Assembly (NCBI GenBank): GCA_905250115.1
Contig: CAJNOI010000002.1
Coordinates: 1,813,944 to 1,877,943 of the forward strand
DNA length: 64,000 nt
Source of the DNA: Adineta steineri
Lineage: Eukaryota; Rotifera; Eurotatoria; Adinetida; Adinetidae
Direction: 5' to 3'
Notes under the pieces: generated by a model
What the model was told of the DNA's origin: nothing
The model's database searches: none
Seen by the model: the letters and a program-made list of their open reading frames with translations, nothing else
Program-made: the position numbers and the translations under genes
Part shown: positions 13,134 to 26,239 of the stretch, piece after piece
Layout of the letters: each line of letters opens with the position of its first letter
Numbering within the stretch: position 1 is the stretch's first letter

Positions 13134-15075
13134 TTATGTTCGTGCAGCATGAACAGTTTCTTCTTTATTAATTAAATGACATGTTTTATTAATAATTGTC
13201 ATTAAGGAATTGAGATTGACTGACCAGTCATTAAGAATTTCTTGTGGCGATTTATGTTGTTGGAATGTAATTATATTTTGTAGACGATCAATTTTTGCAA
13301 TGATAGTTTTGTTTGAAACAAGATCTGATAAGAATTTTTCAGCTTCATCTTTTGTTAAATCAAGTAAATTAGCTAATTTTTCTGTTCGAACACGAGTATA
13401 ATATTTAGCCATAATACGAATATTCTAATAGATATAAAAATAAGTTTAGATGAGAAAATAAATACAAAATTCTTACATGTTCAACAATACGACTTTTAAA
13501 ATCTTCCCAGCGTTTATCTCCATCATTTTCTTTAGTAAAAACCTTTGTAGCTAAATCATTATTTGTACCATTTTTAAGTTCATTTTCAAAATTAGTTTGA
13601 ATATCTTTCCAATGAATAAGTTCTTGAGTTTTAAAACGTTGTAATAAATCTCTATTTGAAGAAAAAAGAATGGAAAAAAACTAATTTAACGTATTTTTAC
13701 TTGTATTTTGGAATTTCTTCAAGATTTTTATCAAGAAATAAACGATGTAAAAAATCCGATTGCTCATTATTATATGATGATAAAGTTAAATAGAGTACGA
13801 CATGTTTTAAAGCTTGTTTCATTTTTTCTGAATCTTGTTTTATACGTGGAGTTTCATAATAATGCTTATAATGCTGACAAACATCAAAATAATTTTTCTC
13901 ATGTAAATCCATTTCAATCATTAATTCATAATATTTCAATTTTAAATCCTAGAAATTAAAATATATTTAGTTTCATGTCTATTAGTAAATTAAACAAACC
14001 CTAACAATAATTAGTCAATTCAATATAATAAATTTATTATTTTGTATAACAAAAGCTTGTCAACGCAGCTCTGTTGAGACTAAAAATGTGGAACTCATGT
14101 GTGTTTGTATCGAAGACATCTGATGACCTTTGATCTTCCCTTATTTCTGAGAGAAAGCATATTTTTTGGCGCTGAAACTCTCTTGATGGGTACTACAGAG
14201 GATTTTAGCGCAGTTAAAACTTACATGTGAAGCTTCATCTTCAAAAGCTTTAGTATTAATCTTTTTCGATATGATCTGTGTTCGAACATAATCATGTTTC
14301 GCTAAACATAAACGCATTTGTTCAAGTAAAAATTCAATTTTTTCACGACGATCCATTGTTCCATAAGTTTCTACCTAAAATAAGATGATTTTATAACGAA
14401 AGAAAATAACTCAAAAAATTACTTGAAGTTCTTGTAAAATTTCGGCTGCTTCTTTTGTTTTACCTTGTCCTTCATAGATATCAGATAATTTCTTTGTTAA
14501 TCGAGCACGTTCATTTTCAACAAAGATCTAAAAATATACAGATGATTGAAAAGATTATCTCCCCGAAACATTTCTTACTTTGCCCGTTGTAACATTTCGA
14601 AGTGTTTCAATTAATTTAAGTTTTGTATCTAAATCTGGTGTTTTTTCCACAAGTTCATATGCTTCTTGAACCATTTTTGTAATTGCTTGTTTTAATTGAC
14701 TGCGACGTTTTGATAATGTTATAATATGTTCATTCATTTGTTCCCATTGTTTTGCTATATAACAATATTTAACAATAGCAACAAGAACACGGCCAGTGGA
14801 AATAGCATCGGCTGCCTAGAAATATTATTTATTAAAAAGAAAATGAACTTATTAAAAACATTTCATACAGTTCGAGTTTGTTTTTCAAGTGGTAATAAAC
14901 GTTCAAGAGCTTCATTTAATTTAGTTTCATCCTAGATTAAAAATCGTAATTATGAAAGAATAAATTTTTATAATTTTGAATTTACTTTCATTAATTCATC
15001 ACATTCCTTCAGTTTTTGATCAACTATAGATGAATAATCAATTTCCATTTTAATATGTCTATCCGTGTCACCCAT
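13134..15075 (-). CDS. PSMD12: 26S proteasome regulatory subunit Rpn5/p55
   Basis: Eight exons: 15075-14986, 14931-14869, 14815-14579, 14527-14423, 14374-14225, 13948-13701, 13651-13477, 13424-13134. The joined protein has 452 residues (human PSMD12 456). It is a helical-repeat scaffold of the proteasome lid, ending in a PCI domain. The last exons carry the family-typical end: [11 protein letters not shown], then [29 protein letters not shown] and [12 protein letters not shown]. The N-terminus [15 protein letters not shown] also fits. It acts in cytosol and nucleus in ubiquitin-dependent proteolysis. Most introns are about 50 nt, but intron 5 (13949-14224) is 276 nt and visibly richer in G/C words. 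NAGLU follows on the same strand after 197 bp; the DUF4139 gene is divergent upstream. Confidence 0.96.
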
Positions 15076-15750
15076 AATTAGTTATTTGTTTTAATAATTA
15101 TTGATTTAGAATAGGAAGAGATTGACGATTAGAAAGTCACAATAAAAAGCTAGTTTGAATTAGTAAGTAAGAAAGTTTACTTTTATGTAAAAGAGGAATG
15201 TATTGGATTGGACGACACGTTTACAAGTGTAAAACGCAAAGATTAAGCAGAGAGCCATCTGTAGGAAAAAAGACTAAAGTAAATCATAACTATTATAGGA
15301 ATCACATAATAGTAGATTACTATATCTATCGATTTTATCTTTTAAAAACTATACGTCTCCGAATATTCACATGTAATATATTATTTTGACATAATTATCA
15401 TAAGAATGATTATGTGATTTAATTTCGAGCCGTCATGTTATACTATCTTTCTTGATTTTTATTTTCTGTATCTGTTATAAGCAAAAGTAACACTAGTTAT
15501 TCATATATACTTTTATGTTTTTCATTAATCATGCGAGAAAATATATAATAACAAACGTACAGCATATATCATTTGTTGTCGATTCTTGTCTTGTAAATCA
15601 CAATGTTAAAACAACTGTTTGCATCTACTGTTCTGTTTAGATAAAAAAATAATACACTAATGTATTTTTCTCTTTTACGTACTATAAATTATATACTGAG
15701 AAAATCCAGCATTCATTATTACACTGTAACAATACTGACATAGGCAGTTG
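15076..15750. other. Divergent promoter region PSMD12 / DUF4139 gene
   Basis: About 675 bp between two divergently transcribed genes. It is AT-rich with no gene or repeat that I can support. Promoters for both neighbours should lie here. Confidence 0.5.
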
Positions 15751-16478
15751 ATGATGAAATCTAATCTGCTTATTTTTGTATTACTTCGATTAATTGTCAC
15801 AGGCAATAGTTTTTTAGCTTTCAAAAAGCCCGTAGTACAAAACATAGTTAATCAGAATGTTCTTGCAAATGTTAAAATCTATTCAAATCTTGCTGAAATC
15901 ATTCAACCACTTGGTAAACTACCACTCGAATTTTCAGAAGAAGATTGGAGAGATATTCGTCCTGATTCACTTACACTTGTTGGTACTAATGTTAATATAA
16001 CACAACAAACAATTACTGAAAAGAAAAAATCACTTAACAATGCTCCAGTCTATGTTCGTGCGCCATCTTCATCGAATGCCGGAGCAGAATTCATTAAAGC
16101 AACACTTGTTGATGAATCAAGAAACTTAGTTNNNNNNNNNNTGAATTTTCACTTGGTGAAGATGCTGATATTGTTTATAGAGAAAATGTAACAGTTGTAT
16201 CAACACGTACTTATAATGAAACCAGTCGTCGAGGTAGTTTTACCGTGGATTCACATGTACGCACAGAATCAGTTTACACTGTAACCGTAACATTGAAAAA
16301 TTACAAAAAAAATCGTGCAGCTAAAGTAGAATATGAACAAAAAGTTTATGGTCAATCAGTAAAATTAGTAGTACCTAATCCAAGCTTTAAACAAGAAGGT
16401 ACATCAATCAAAACTAATGTAACATTAGCAGCTGATGAAGAAAAAGTACTTACATACAAATTTGAACAAATTAGTTAA
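15751..16478 (+). CDS. Secreted DUF4140/DUF4139-type protein, interrupted by gap
   Basis: The protein begins MMKSNLLIFVLLRLIVTG, a clear signal peptide, with ATG at 15751. The segment before the gap (127 codons) resembles the DUF4140 N-terminal domain: VKIYSNLAEIIQPL then RPDSLTLVGTNVNITQ. The segment after the gap (from codon 16143, ending TAA at 16476-16478) resembles the end of DUF4139: FSLGEDADIVYRENV then LAADEEKVLTYKFEQ. Family members usually carry several hundred more residues between these ends. The two halves are not in one frame across the 10-N gap, so the gap length is not real and coding sequence is missing. Molecular function of the family is unknown to me; extracellular or membrane-surface location is inferred from the signal peptide. 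Confidence 0.65.
16132..16141. other. Assembly gap (10 N) inside a coding region
   Basis: Ten undetermined bases. Frames on the two sides differ by two positions if the gap is taken at face value, so the true distance is different and probably larger. Confidence 0.97.
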
Positions 16479-17461
16479 CTTACAAGACATTCATTTTTCT
16501 TTCATACTTTATTATATTTAAACTAGCTATCATTTTATTTCAATAAACAATTATATTAGACATTTAGATATAAAATAAATCTAAATAGAAATAAAATATC
16601 AACTGAAATCATCTTTTATACTAATTTAAGTGATTGTATCAAACAGCACTAGAAAAATTCCTTAGGAAAACATAGTATGAACTCTTCAAATGTCTTTTGT
16701 TTACCTCTCATATTATCAACAATTAATCAAATCAACAGTTATATATATATATATTGCTCTTTTCATCATCTTAATTTACTGACAACATTATCGATAGATA
16801 AGTTATTCATACTGATTTCAATAAGAGAAGAAATATTATGTCATAAACTCTCATCAATATTTTCCACTACTAAACTTCGTTGATATGTATCATATGTTCT
16901 TTTCTTTTCTAAATTAGCTTCAACAACATCAGTCATCTGAAATTTAGATAAGTAGATATCTTTGATTACAATTATGTCAACACAATTGATATAAGACATA
17001 TAAACTGGGATTTATCCCATGTCTTCTTTTTTTTTCTCTTGTATATGTTTGTAAGTTTTTTTGTTTTTGGTTTGTCCAAATAAAAAAAACAAACAGAAAG
17101 ACACATAAATGACAACAGAAAAAAAACAAAGAGTATCATCAACATATAGGCAGCATCAAAATGTGCAGCGACAAAAACAAAAGAAGGAACATAGCCGACT
17201 AAATACATAAGTCTGTTTTACAACACAACAAAAAAGAAAAGAAAAAGAAAAGACATCGTCATCAGAAGAAAAAGAAAACAAATACCGGGGACTTGACGAG
17301 ATAAAACACAAAGAGAAATAATAAATAGAGCTGAGAGGATCTTGTTAGTTCCCTATCACATATTTTTAATGTATTCCTCTTTTGTTCGAGGCAATCTAAA
17401 TCTACATATTTTCTTGCTTATATGTACATTCTCTCAATAGAAAGTCCTTATTTTGTCCTTC
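16479..17461. other. Convergent spacer DUF4139 gene / WTAP
   Basis: Nearly 1 kb between two convergent stop codons. AATAAA-like signals occur soon after 16478 (for example around 16540). A TA run lies near 16740-16755. No coding sequence is supported. Confidence 0.5.
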
Positions 17462-18794
17462 TCAAGGTGTGATATTAATTCCATTTTCAAGTGAATTAGT
17501 CCTCTTAAGATTTTCATTATTATTATTATTATTATTAATATTATTATTTGTACTGTTCGTTGATATTGACGTTAATGTATCTGCTTCAACATCCATTAAC
17601 TCATTTGAAGATAATGAAGTCGGTTGTGGTATTGGTGGTGAAATTGTGTCATCTGCATCGTATAGATTCGTTGTTTTTATTTTATTTGATGTATTGATAG
17701 TTTGTGGTGTAGTCCTATTTGATGAATGTGATCGTTTTTGTGGTAGTTTATTATTATGTGCATTGGTTGTGGATGTGATAGACGATGAATCTGTATGAGT
17801 AGTTCCATTCGGTGTATTTAGAGGATTATTTGTTGATTGACATAAAGTTTTTAAACGAGTATTTTCTTCATTTAATATAGTTATTTGTCGATGAGAATCA
17901 TTTAATTGTTGACGCATATGAAGTAATGTACTTGACATAGCATCCATATTTGTATCCATATCTAACAAAATTTCTTCATAATCTAGAAAAACCAATATAA
18001 AGATTATTGTGACTTTAGTTTTTCTAAAAATGATTTCTATACCTTTTTGTGCATCTTTGATATTTGATAAAAGTCGATTTTGTAAAGCAGTTTCACCTTC
18101 AAGTTTAGCAACATTATCTGATGAAACTATTTTACCTAATTGTTCATTTTCGTCAAGTAGTTTTTTACATCTAGCCATAAGCATTTTACCAGTTTTACTA
18201 CATAAAAAACAAAATTAATTAATAAAGACAAATATCTTAATAATCTATACATACCTGTCTGATGTAAATTTCCATGCTTGTAATTCATTTTGTGCTTCAT
18301 CACGAGCTTTTCGGCTATGTTCAATTTCTTCACGCATTTGTCCATATATAAGATTAACCGATGGATCTAAATATGTTTGTCTAAGACGACCTAATGTAGG
18401 TGTTTGAATCATATCACGCATTTGATCCTTTGAAAGATAAAAGAACAATACAAATATATATATAATACTTTACTAATCTTATGTTTTATTTTCTTCTTAC
18501 CAATGATTGTTGTTGTGTAGTTTTAGTTAAAAATCGATAATTAAGCATAGATTTTAATTTTTTACATTCCGTTTCTTTTTCACGTACAATATCATTCGAT
18601 TCAATCGATTGTTGTAATTGATGTAAACGTAATTCTAAATAATCAATATATAAATCTTGTTCTTTCCAACGTTCTAATAGACGTGATCGTGGTGCTTTAT
18701 CAATCCAGTCGTCACTTTCAATTCGAACACGTTTTGGTGGATTTATTGATGATGTTATAGTAGTGGAATTACTTAGATTATTAGTTAAGTCCAT
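17462..18794 (-). CDS. WTAP: WTAP, m6A methyltransferase complex regulator
   Basis: Four exons, 18794-18501, 18427-18255, 18197-18043 and 17982-17462, give 380 residues (human 396). WTAP/Fl(2)d is a coiled-coil nuclear protein that links METTL3-METTL14 to other subunits of the mRNA m6A writer and affects splicing and sex determination. Family blocks visible: PKRVRIESDDW near the start, LLERWKEQDLYIDYLE, LRQTYLDPSVNLIYGQM, ARDEAQNELQAWKFTSD, KLMARCKxLLDENEQLGK-type sequence (here MLMARCKKLLDENEQLGK) and a long coiled coil to about residue 260. The tail is low complexity (Thr/Ser/Asn, with a run of Asn near the C-terminus), as in other animals. All introns are short (53-74 nt). Identification is secure. 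Confidence 0.93.
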
Positions 18795-20588
18795 TAGAAG
18801 AAAACGACGAACATCGATCGTAATCGCGTTTTATATTTGATAGTCAAAAATCAACAATTAAATTGCACAGAATAAAAAAAAATACAAGAATAGAACAAAT
18901 TCACACAGAAATGTTTACAAAAAAACGAATTTAGAGTATCAATTCAGAGAGGATGCTAGAGAATGACAAATGAGTTATATCAAAAGCATCAGAATTGATC
19001 TAGAAATAGGTAAAAATTATGAAAGAAACATATCTTATATTACTTTTTGTTGTTTGTTCTCTCTTTTGAGTGTTGCCATTGTTGACGCAGATTAGTTAAC
19101 AAATGAACGTTGTTTTCATTTTATAAAATAAATAAAATTATTTTTAAAATATATTTGTTAATTTGAATAAATAAAATAAAAAAGAATCTTGGAAATTTTT
19201 ACTAACCAAAGACGAGATGTCGCTAGTAAATAATATATTTCATTGGAAGATTTATTTTACCAATCGATTATAATAGTTTTTCTTGTTAAATTTTGACAGA
19301 GAAAGAAAGATCTATAGAATCTGATATTTTATCATTAATTTATGACAATAGGATAAACTGTTAATTTTCTATATAGTTCACTTAAATACAATGTATCGAT
19401 ATTTTGAATCAATCTTTTTGTCTTGAATAATAGTAGATTATATTATTGAGAATTTTCTTTATTAGATAGCATATTGATCTCTTTTTCTCTTTTTGTAGTA
19501 GAATATATATAAACGAGAGCTATTCACTCTTCGTTTCTAAAATAAAAAAAAGATTATTTAATAGTTTTAACAAAATAATTTGTGCTTTGTACGCCTTGGA
19601 TCTATTGTTGATAATTTACCCACTAAGGGAAAGTCATCAGATATATCCCGTGAATTTTGATAAAATGATGTAACTTTATCAGATGAGGTATACCTATCTG
19701 AAATATAAAACAGCTAGCTACTACGATGACATCTGTAAAAAAATCTTATAGACTTTTCATTAAAGAATTGTTTTTTGAATTTCAATATATCTTCATTTTA
19801 GATATTCGATATTGCGGTCAATCCGTGTGTTTTCACTGCATTATTTTAATAATCATTTGTTTTATATACCTGTAATACTAACAATATTTAATAATCTAGT
19901 ATGTCAAAAATATTGAAAACTCGCTGGCAATGAACCGTCACCTAAAGATGATTAAAAAAGTTCTTAAGTAACATTTCTATAGTACAGCCTAGATATATGT
20001 TTCCCTATAGTTTTTTACCAACGCACTCGTAGTTGTATCCTTGAGATATATATGCTCTACTTGACAAACCTACATAATTTCATCAAAATCTGCAAGCCAT
20101 ACCTGAGAACTTTCCTTTATAAGTTCTAATATGAAGTTGTTGCATTTTATCATGGAAAAAATTGACATGCTTTTCTATGTGAAGGTTATTTTAATTACAT
20201 GAAACATGATATAAAAAACAAGTGTTAAATTTTAATTATAGAATAATGATGAGAAGAATGATTAATTACTTCTGTGTTAACTATGATCAAATGTATGCTA
20301 AAAATAGATTAGAAAATATTTGACTTTGATGAAAATGACCTCTGTTCACGTTATTTAAGTATTTAGATTCATTAATATATAATTCATATAGTCTAAGAAT
20401 AGTTCTTCTCTAGAAATTTGACGTAGATAGAATATTAATAAATCAAATAATGCGTGGTTAGATCAAATTCATATAACAATTTTCATAAAATATTCAACTG
20501 AATTTTCCCATGAAAGAGAAATCTACTATTATTACGATTAAGGTTATTTAATCTATTGAGATTTGATAAATATTTTCTAGATAAATCA
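18795..20588. other. Divergent spacer WTAP / MED30
   Basis: About 1.8 kb, AT-rich, no gene recognised. It ends in an acceptor-like TATTTTCTAG at 20571-20580, eight bases before the MED30 ATG. That suggests either an untranslated 5' exon in this spacer or a trans-splice site. Confidence 0.5.
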
Positions 20589-21131
20589 ATGCATTCCTCA
20601 TCATCATCAGTAAAACTTGCTGGTAGTGGTCCATCTGAACCATTAACACGTCTTGCATGTATTCGTCAATGTCAAGAAACAGTTCAAGAATTAGTTAGTA
20701 AACCAGTCGAAATTTGTGTATGGCTTCATCAATTAACACGTCCAACACCACATCTTGCAAATCCAAATCTTCAACAACAACAAGCACAAAATCTTGCTGA
20801 TAAACGTGCACGTTTTGAAACAGCATTGAATGATATAACAGTACAATTAAATTCCTTAAGATATTTATTTATACGTCTTCGTGAAATTCATGAATATGTT
20901 TTAACACGTGAATCAACAACAACAACAACAACAGCAAATAATACAGAATTATCACGATTATTAAAACAAAAATCCATCTATGAAGAAATTCTTAATGAAA
21001 AACAAAATCAATTAAAAATTGTTATTGATACAATACGTGATATAACTTATCAAATAAATACAATGGTTGATCTACGTCATGATGGAACAATTAATACATC
21101 GATGAATAATACTAATACACAAGAAAAATAA
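20589..21131 (+). CDS. MED30: Mediator complex subunit 30
   Basis: Single coding exon, 180 residues (human MED30 178). Two blocks match the family: CIRQCQETVQELVSKPVEI near the start (human CRIGQETVQDIV) and QLKIVIDTIRDITYQINTMV near the end (human QLKQIMDQLRNLIWDINAM). Between them are predicted helices, LRYLFIRLREIHEYVL, and a Thr run. MED30 sits in the Mediator head region and bridges activators to RNA polymerase II. The frame is open upstream to 20556, but the first ATG is 20589, right after a splice-acceptor-like site, which supports this start. The stop codon is only 79 bp from the stop of the convergent CDK5R-like gene. Confidence 0.85.
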   Translation: MHSSSSSVKLAGSGPSEPLTRLACIRQCQETVQELVSKPVEICVWLHQLTRPTPHLANPNLQQQQAQNLADKRARFETALNDITVQLNSLRYLFIRLREIHEYVLTRESTTTTTTANNTELSRLLKQKSIYEEILNEKQNQLKIVIDTIRDITYQINTMVDLRHDGTINTSMNNTNTQEK

Positions 21132-21210
21132 TTCTAGATGTTCTTTTTTTCTTTTTCTTATTCTGATTCTTTATTGCACAAATAAAAAAAAAACGAGAAA
21201 ACAAAATTTA

Positions 21211-23026
21211 TTAACGGACTAGATTATAAGTTTTTAATTCAGAAAAACATTCAGTAAAAAATTTCGGATTTTGATTAATTGCTAACATTTTAGAACTTAA
21301 TTGTCCCATAATTGAAACAACACGTTGCCAAAATACATCACGTGTTTCATCATCAGTTACAAATGGTTTCAATGGATATGTTATTTCATTTCCCATATAA
21401 CTAAATGCTAAATATAAACATGTTAATATAATTGCATGTAATTCAGTAACTGTTTTAATTGTTATTGATGGTATAACATATGTTAATGTTTCACGTACAA
21501 GTAAATAAACAAAAACAATATTAGCTGGATTTACAAATACTTGTTCTTGCCAACCTTGTAAGATTAATTGACGATCAGCACTTTTTATCCATAAAATACA
21601 ATCCAATGGATCGAGTATTGGTAATAAATGTGAACAACATGAACATAAATATTCACCTAAACATCGTAATAATTCACTTGTTGATGCTTGAATTATTGTT
21701 TTACGTGATGTATGTTTTTCTATTGTGCGAATATTTTTTGTACTAGATGATAGATTATTATTTATTCTTGTATAGGAAGACAATTGAGTACGATTTTGTT
21801 GATGATAATATTGTGATTGAGATTTTGGTAAATGATATAATGGTGCAACAAATGTAGAATGACGTTTATTAACAAGTGAATTTGAAACTAAAAGCAAAAA
21901 TATGTTTAGTAAACTGATTTCGTAAGATAGAATGTCAATCTAATGATTCTATTCAAGTTTTATAAGATAGATATGTCGAATGCATTTGTAATGAATGAAC
22001 AATCTACTTTTTATTTCTTACTGATTGCGTTATTCAATATGTATTATATAATATATCTGTTCATACTTGGCTACCTCATCAAATCAAACAGAGATTTGAA
22101 TTCTAAATCACTCGAGGGAAACTTATTTATAAGCATGACATATGTCGATTTTTTTTACCAGAGATAATTCTCCTGGGTATTAGGAGTAAAAACGTCAATT
22201 GTTAAAAAAAAAATCTCTCTCGAAAATCTATATGTTGTTCAAGCATATTAATCATATACCGTAATGCATTTTGTTGTCATCTTTTACAAAAATCAAATAC
22301 TGTTAAGTTAAGATTAAAGCAAGTAATAATTATAGAGCAATGTAGAAAGAGAAAGAGAAAAAAAAGGTAGATTAATTGTAGACTAGTAAAATTACTATAT
22401 TCACCTGTTGTCATTTCAAATTTATGTCGCCGTTTATGTTGATTACAAACATCTGCTGTTTGATTTTCTTTCATAGAGAATTTATCTTGCTGTTGTTTGT
22501 GAGAAATAATATTATTTGAATTTTTTGTTATACTGTTCAATGATGAATGTTGCTGTTGTTGTTGTTGTTGTATGTCTTCTTTTTCTTTAATTATATTATT
22601 AATTGATTTTGTCATAATGTCTTTATTTGTTGAATCAGTCAATGGTTGTTTAATTGAAAAAAGACTAAATGATTTTGTAAAATGATTTTCATGTTGCAAT
22701 CTATTATCAATATGTTCATCTTTAATAGATTTTTCAGAATTATTTTTCATTAAATCATGAAAATTTTGTGTTGTTACTGATGTCGGTAATTTATGATGAT
22801 TATTTTCATCGATATTTGTTCTATAACGTTTATGTCTTCCATGTCCATGTCGAAGAGAAAATTTTTTGATATTTAATGTATCATTTATTATTTGTAGTTG
22901 TTTTTTCCATGATGAACGATTTGGTGTTGTTGTTGATGTTGCTGGTGCAGTTGACATTGATAATGAAAGATGATTATTAAGTCCATCACGATATGATTTC
23001 GAATGACGAGGTGGTACATTACCCAT
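21211..23026 (-). CDS. CDK5R: CDK5 activator (p35/p39-like)
   Basis: Two exons, 23026-22405 and 21887-21211, phase 1, 432 residues. The second exon carries the CDK5 activator cyclin-like fold: QASTSELLRCLGEYLC, DPLDCILWIKSADRQLILQG, WQEQVFVNPANIVFVYLL, LTCLYLAFSYMGNEITYPLK, and the C-terminal SSKMLAINQNPKFFTECFSE. The protein starts MGNVPP, a plausible N-myristoylation site as in vertebrate p35, which targets membranes. The region between is low complexity (Gln run near residue 150, basic HKRRHKF). The product should bind and activate CDK5 in neurons. The 517-nt intron (21888-22404) is long for this window. On the minus strand an AATAAA motif overlaps the stop codon, so the 3' UTR may be very short. 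Confidence 0.92.
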
Positions 23027-26000
23027 AATAAATGACTAGATTCTAAAACTATCTAAATCTATAAAAACTAAATAAATCATTCAATTATTTATTTGTTAAA
23101 AAATATAATATATATGTTGCCTATGGTACACAGCATAGAAGTGTCATTGGTGATAGTCCAATGCTGTTTCGAATACTTCAAGCATACACGCACATCAAAT
23201 AGAAGTTAAGAGAAAGACCATGTTTCTTTTTCTCACACTCTTCCGGAACTTTTTCCTTCATCACTCTTTCTCATTCTTCTCCCTTTTTTTTCTTCTTCTC
23301 TCTACTGATTTTTTTTGTGTGGTCATGTTAGCGTGTGCCGATTACTTTCTCTTAGATGATCTCTCGTATGATAGCAAGTGAAAAGAATAAAAAAGAGAAA
23401 AATAAAAAGACAATCTCTATTTGATATGAAAAGATAAATGTTGAATTTATCAATATGCTTACTTTCAGCAACGATTCAACCTTTTTCAGATTCATCATTT
23501 GAATGAGTCTTTTTTTTTCTTTTTCTTCTATTTAATTTTCCATTATCATCTGTCTCGTTCTTTCTCCCATATGCGCACTCTTATGGTTAGATGGAGGCAT
23601 CCTTTAGACGTACGCACAGAAGCGAACACATTCTCTTTCTCTTTCTTATTGCTATGCACTCTTTGCTTAAAAAAAAAGTTGGTTGAACACTCCTCTTCCA
23701 GAAAGAGGGAAAGAGAGAGGGAGAGGGAGAGAGAGAGAGATGGAAAAAAAAGAGGGACAGACACCAGAAGGCGTAGTCTCTTATACGCACAAAAAAGTAT
23801 GTGTGTGAACTAGTTCTTTTCTTCGTTCCACCATTACTGCCATGTTTCCATTTAGCTGCGTATGTCGCACAGAATTAGAGATGAATTGAATACGTGTGTA
23901 CAATGAACTCAGCCAATTTTCAATACAATAGAAATGTCGAGCGGCATATGAGAAGCCATAGAGGAAAGAAATGAAGAGGAAGGAAAAAATGTCGCCAATA
24001 CTTTAGTCCAAACTAATTCGTTTTTCTTGTCGATCGTCACAGACAAATCGGAAGTGTCTTGATGCCGATCGAGCGCGAATAGCTTCTATATACTAATTGA
24101 ATGAATAGAAAGCTCAACGATTATGACATACTAACTATATATACTCAAGATGTAATCATGAGAATAGTCTTTATCAGTGAAAATAAAAATAGATTGATAT
24201 AGATTGTTAGTCAAGTTCATTTTTCTGGTCTGTTTGATTAAATTAGTCAAGGGTCGACGAAGCATCTGATGGACAATGAAAGGAAATATGAACTGACATG
24301 TATACGGGGTCATGAGCATCCTCAGGCTTTCTTCTTTTTCAGTAATGAATGCAACTGCTATCCTATTATTATTGTTGTTGTTGTTGTTGTTGTCCGAAAA
24401 TCTAATTTATGCATCCGAAACGAGATGTCGATGATGTATAGACATCATAAAATAGTCTCGATAATTTATTCTCATATGCATTATCATTCATTCATTCATC
24501 AGACAAGATTAGATACGATGTCTTATTGAAATTCTTTTCTACTTTTTTTCTTCTTCTTCTTCTTCTTAAACATATAGATAGATTAATTTTAGATTCTAAT
24601 GATTTAATTAGATATTCCAGTGATAGACTTTTTGCATTTTCTTTAATAGATAGTAATCAATATATATATAGTAGAGAAAAAATATTTTTAAAATATTAGC
24701 ACTTAAGAAAACACGCAACATTATGTCATATCATGAAAAGATATAATTAAAAAAATTTGATAAATTGTAGCTGTTAGTGTATATATATATGACCTTTGTA
24801 AAGTATCTAAAAGTACTGAAGCATTGAATAAACTTGAAAAAGGATTAATCAATCTAATTTATTTTATATTTAGTAAATCCGAAATTAATCTGTAACAATA
24901 ATCTGAAAGATTATAATCGCTTGGTTTTAGAGATTTTTCCTTTAGTTTTTTCGTTTTTAATAAAAAGAAATCTTCATCTTGTAGTCGAGAGAGAAAGAGC
25001 AGTGATTAATGTTGATACTTATATAAAAAAAACTCTCGATAAAGATGGCCTTGAGCGTATGAATGAATGGTTCTTTATACTTATATGTTCACCTCGAAAA
25101 GAACAACGACAAATAAGTATAAAATTGCAACAAAAATGCAATACTATTAACTAATTTTTATAGCATCTCGTTTGTCGTTCTATTCATCAGAATAAATTTC
25201 TATAGTCTTAATCTTTCTTTATACATTTTTATTTATTCTTTTCTTTTTCCTTTTTTTCAAAGCCAATTGTAACATCTATTGAATACATTATATTCATTGT
25301 TATGTATTTGTTTTTATAACAAATAAACCTTTTAAAACTAGTTGAATCCTTATCAAAATATTCCGATCGATAGTCAAGGTCAAAATAATAAATCAAAATG
25401 ACCGATTAGTTGATGTTTAAAAATCATACATGTGTAACACATAAAAAAAGCAGTTCACTTTTTAACGATACTCAATTTAGTAAATAAGTCATTATTTGAT
25501 TATTCAATAAGGAAGAGCAATCCATTCAATAACAATAGATGAATCAAATTCTAGGAAATATATACATACATAAAAGATTTATTTTTTGTATGACATCAAA
25601 GAGATCAACAAATCAAAGTTTTTAATGAATAAATCATCAAAGATTGTTTGAAAATAATACCAAAGAAAAAGAACTTCATATGTTATAGAAAAACTAATGG
25701 AAGTCATTAGAATATATGCTTGATTTGTTCAAAAATATAAATAATGAACTATTATTTGCATGTAATTAATAGAATTCTCTAGGACTATATAATAACAAAA
25801 CAAGCTACAAATTCTTAACGTGAAATATATATATAGTAATTCATGCTCATATCCTTTAATTGATTATGTTGTCGGTTTATAATGAACCCAATAAGAAAAG
25901 TCATATTACACAAAAGATCTATTCATAATGTCAACCTTTAAAATAGAATTTAAGATTATTGATAGGTTTATTTGAGTACTTCTTGTTTTTCATACATCAA

Positions 26001-26239
26001 GGATTTGTTGATAATTAGCATTGAATACATAAGAATAATTTTATGACTTGCTGGAAAAGAAAAGTTTTATTTCAAAAAATCAAAATATTATCTTTATGTT
26101 ATCATAAGATAAATTTTGAATCCGAAAAAAGAAATGATAAAAATCCAAAAGTAATATCATGTGAGTGCTAAACACAAATGCAGATGAGAAATAAATGAGT
26201 AAATGGAAATTAGAAAAAAAGCCTATTAAAAATAAAATT
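23027..26239. other. Long gene-free spacer
   Basis: About 3.2 kb without a supportable gene. It contains a GA-rich tract (23701-23740), pyrimidine tracts (23220-23330), a GTT repeat (about 24368-24393) and a TTC repeat (24549-24567). A 77-codon frame at 24921-25154 has no recognisable motif. It presumably includes the CDK5R-like promoter. Confidence 0.5.

Noticed and set aside
24921..25154. 77-codon open frame on plus strand
   Set aside because: No recognisable family, isolated, amino-acid make-up expected from AT-rich DNA.
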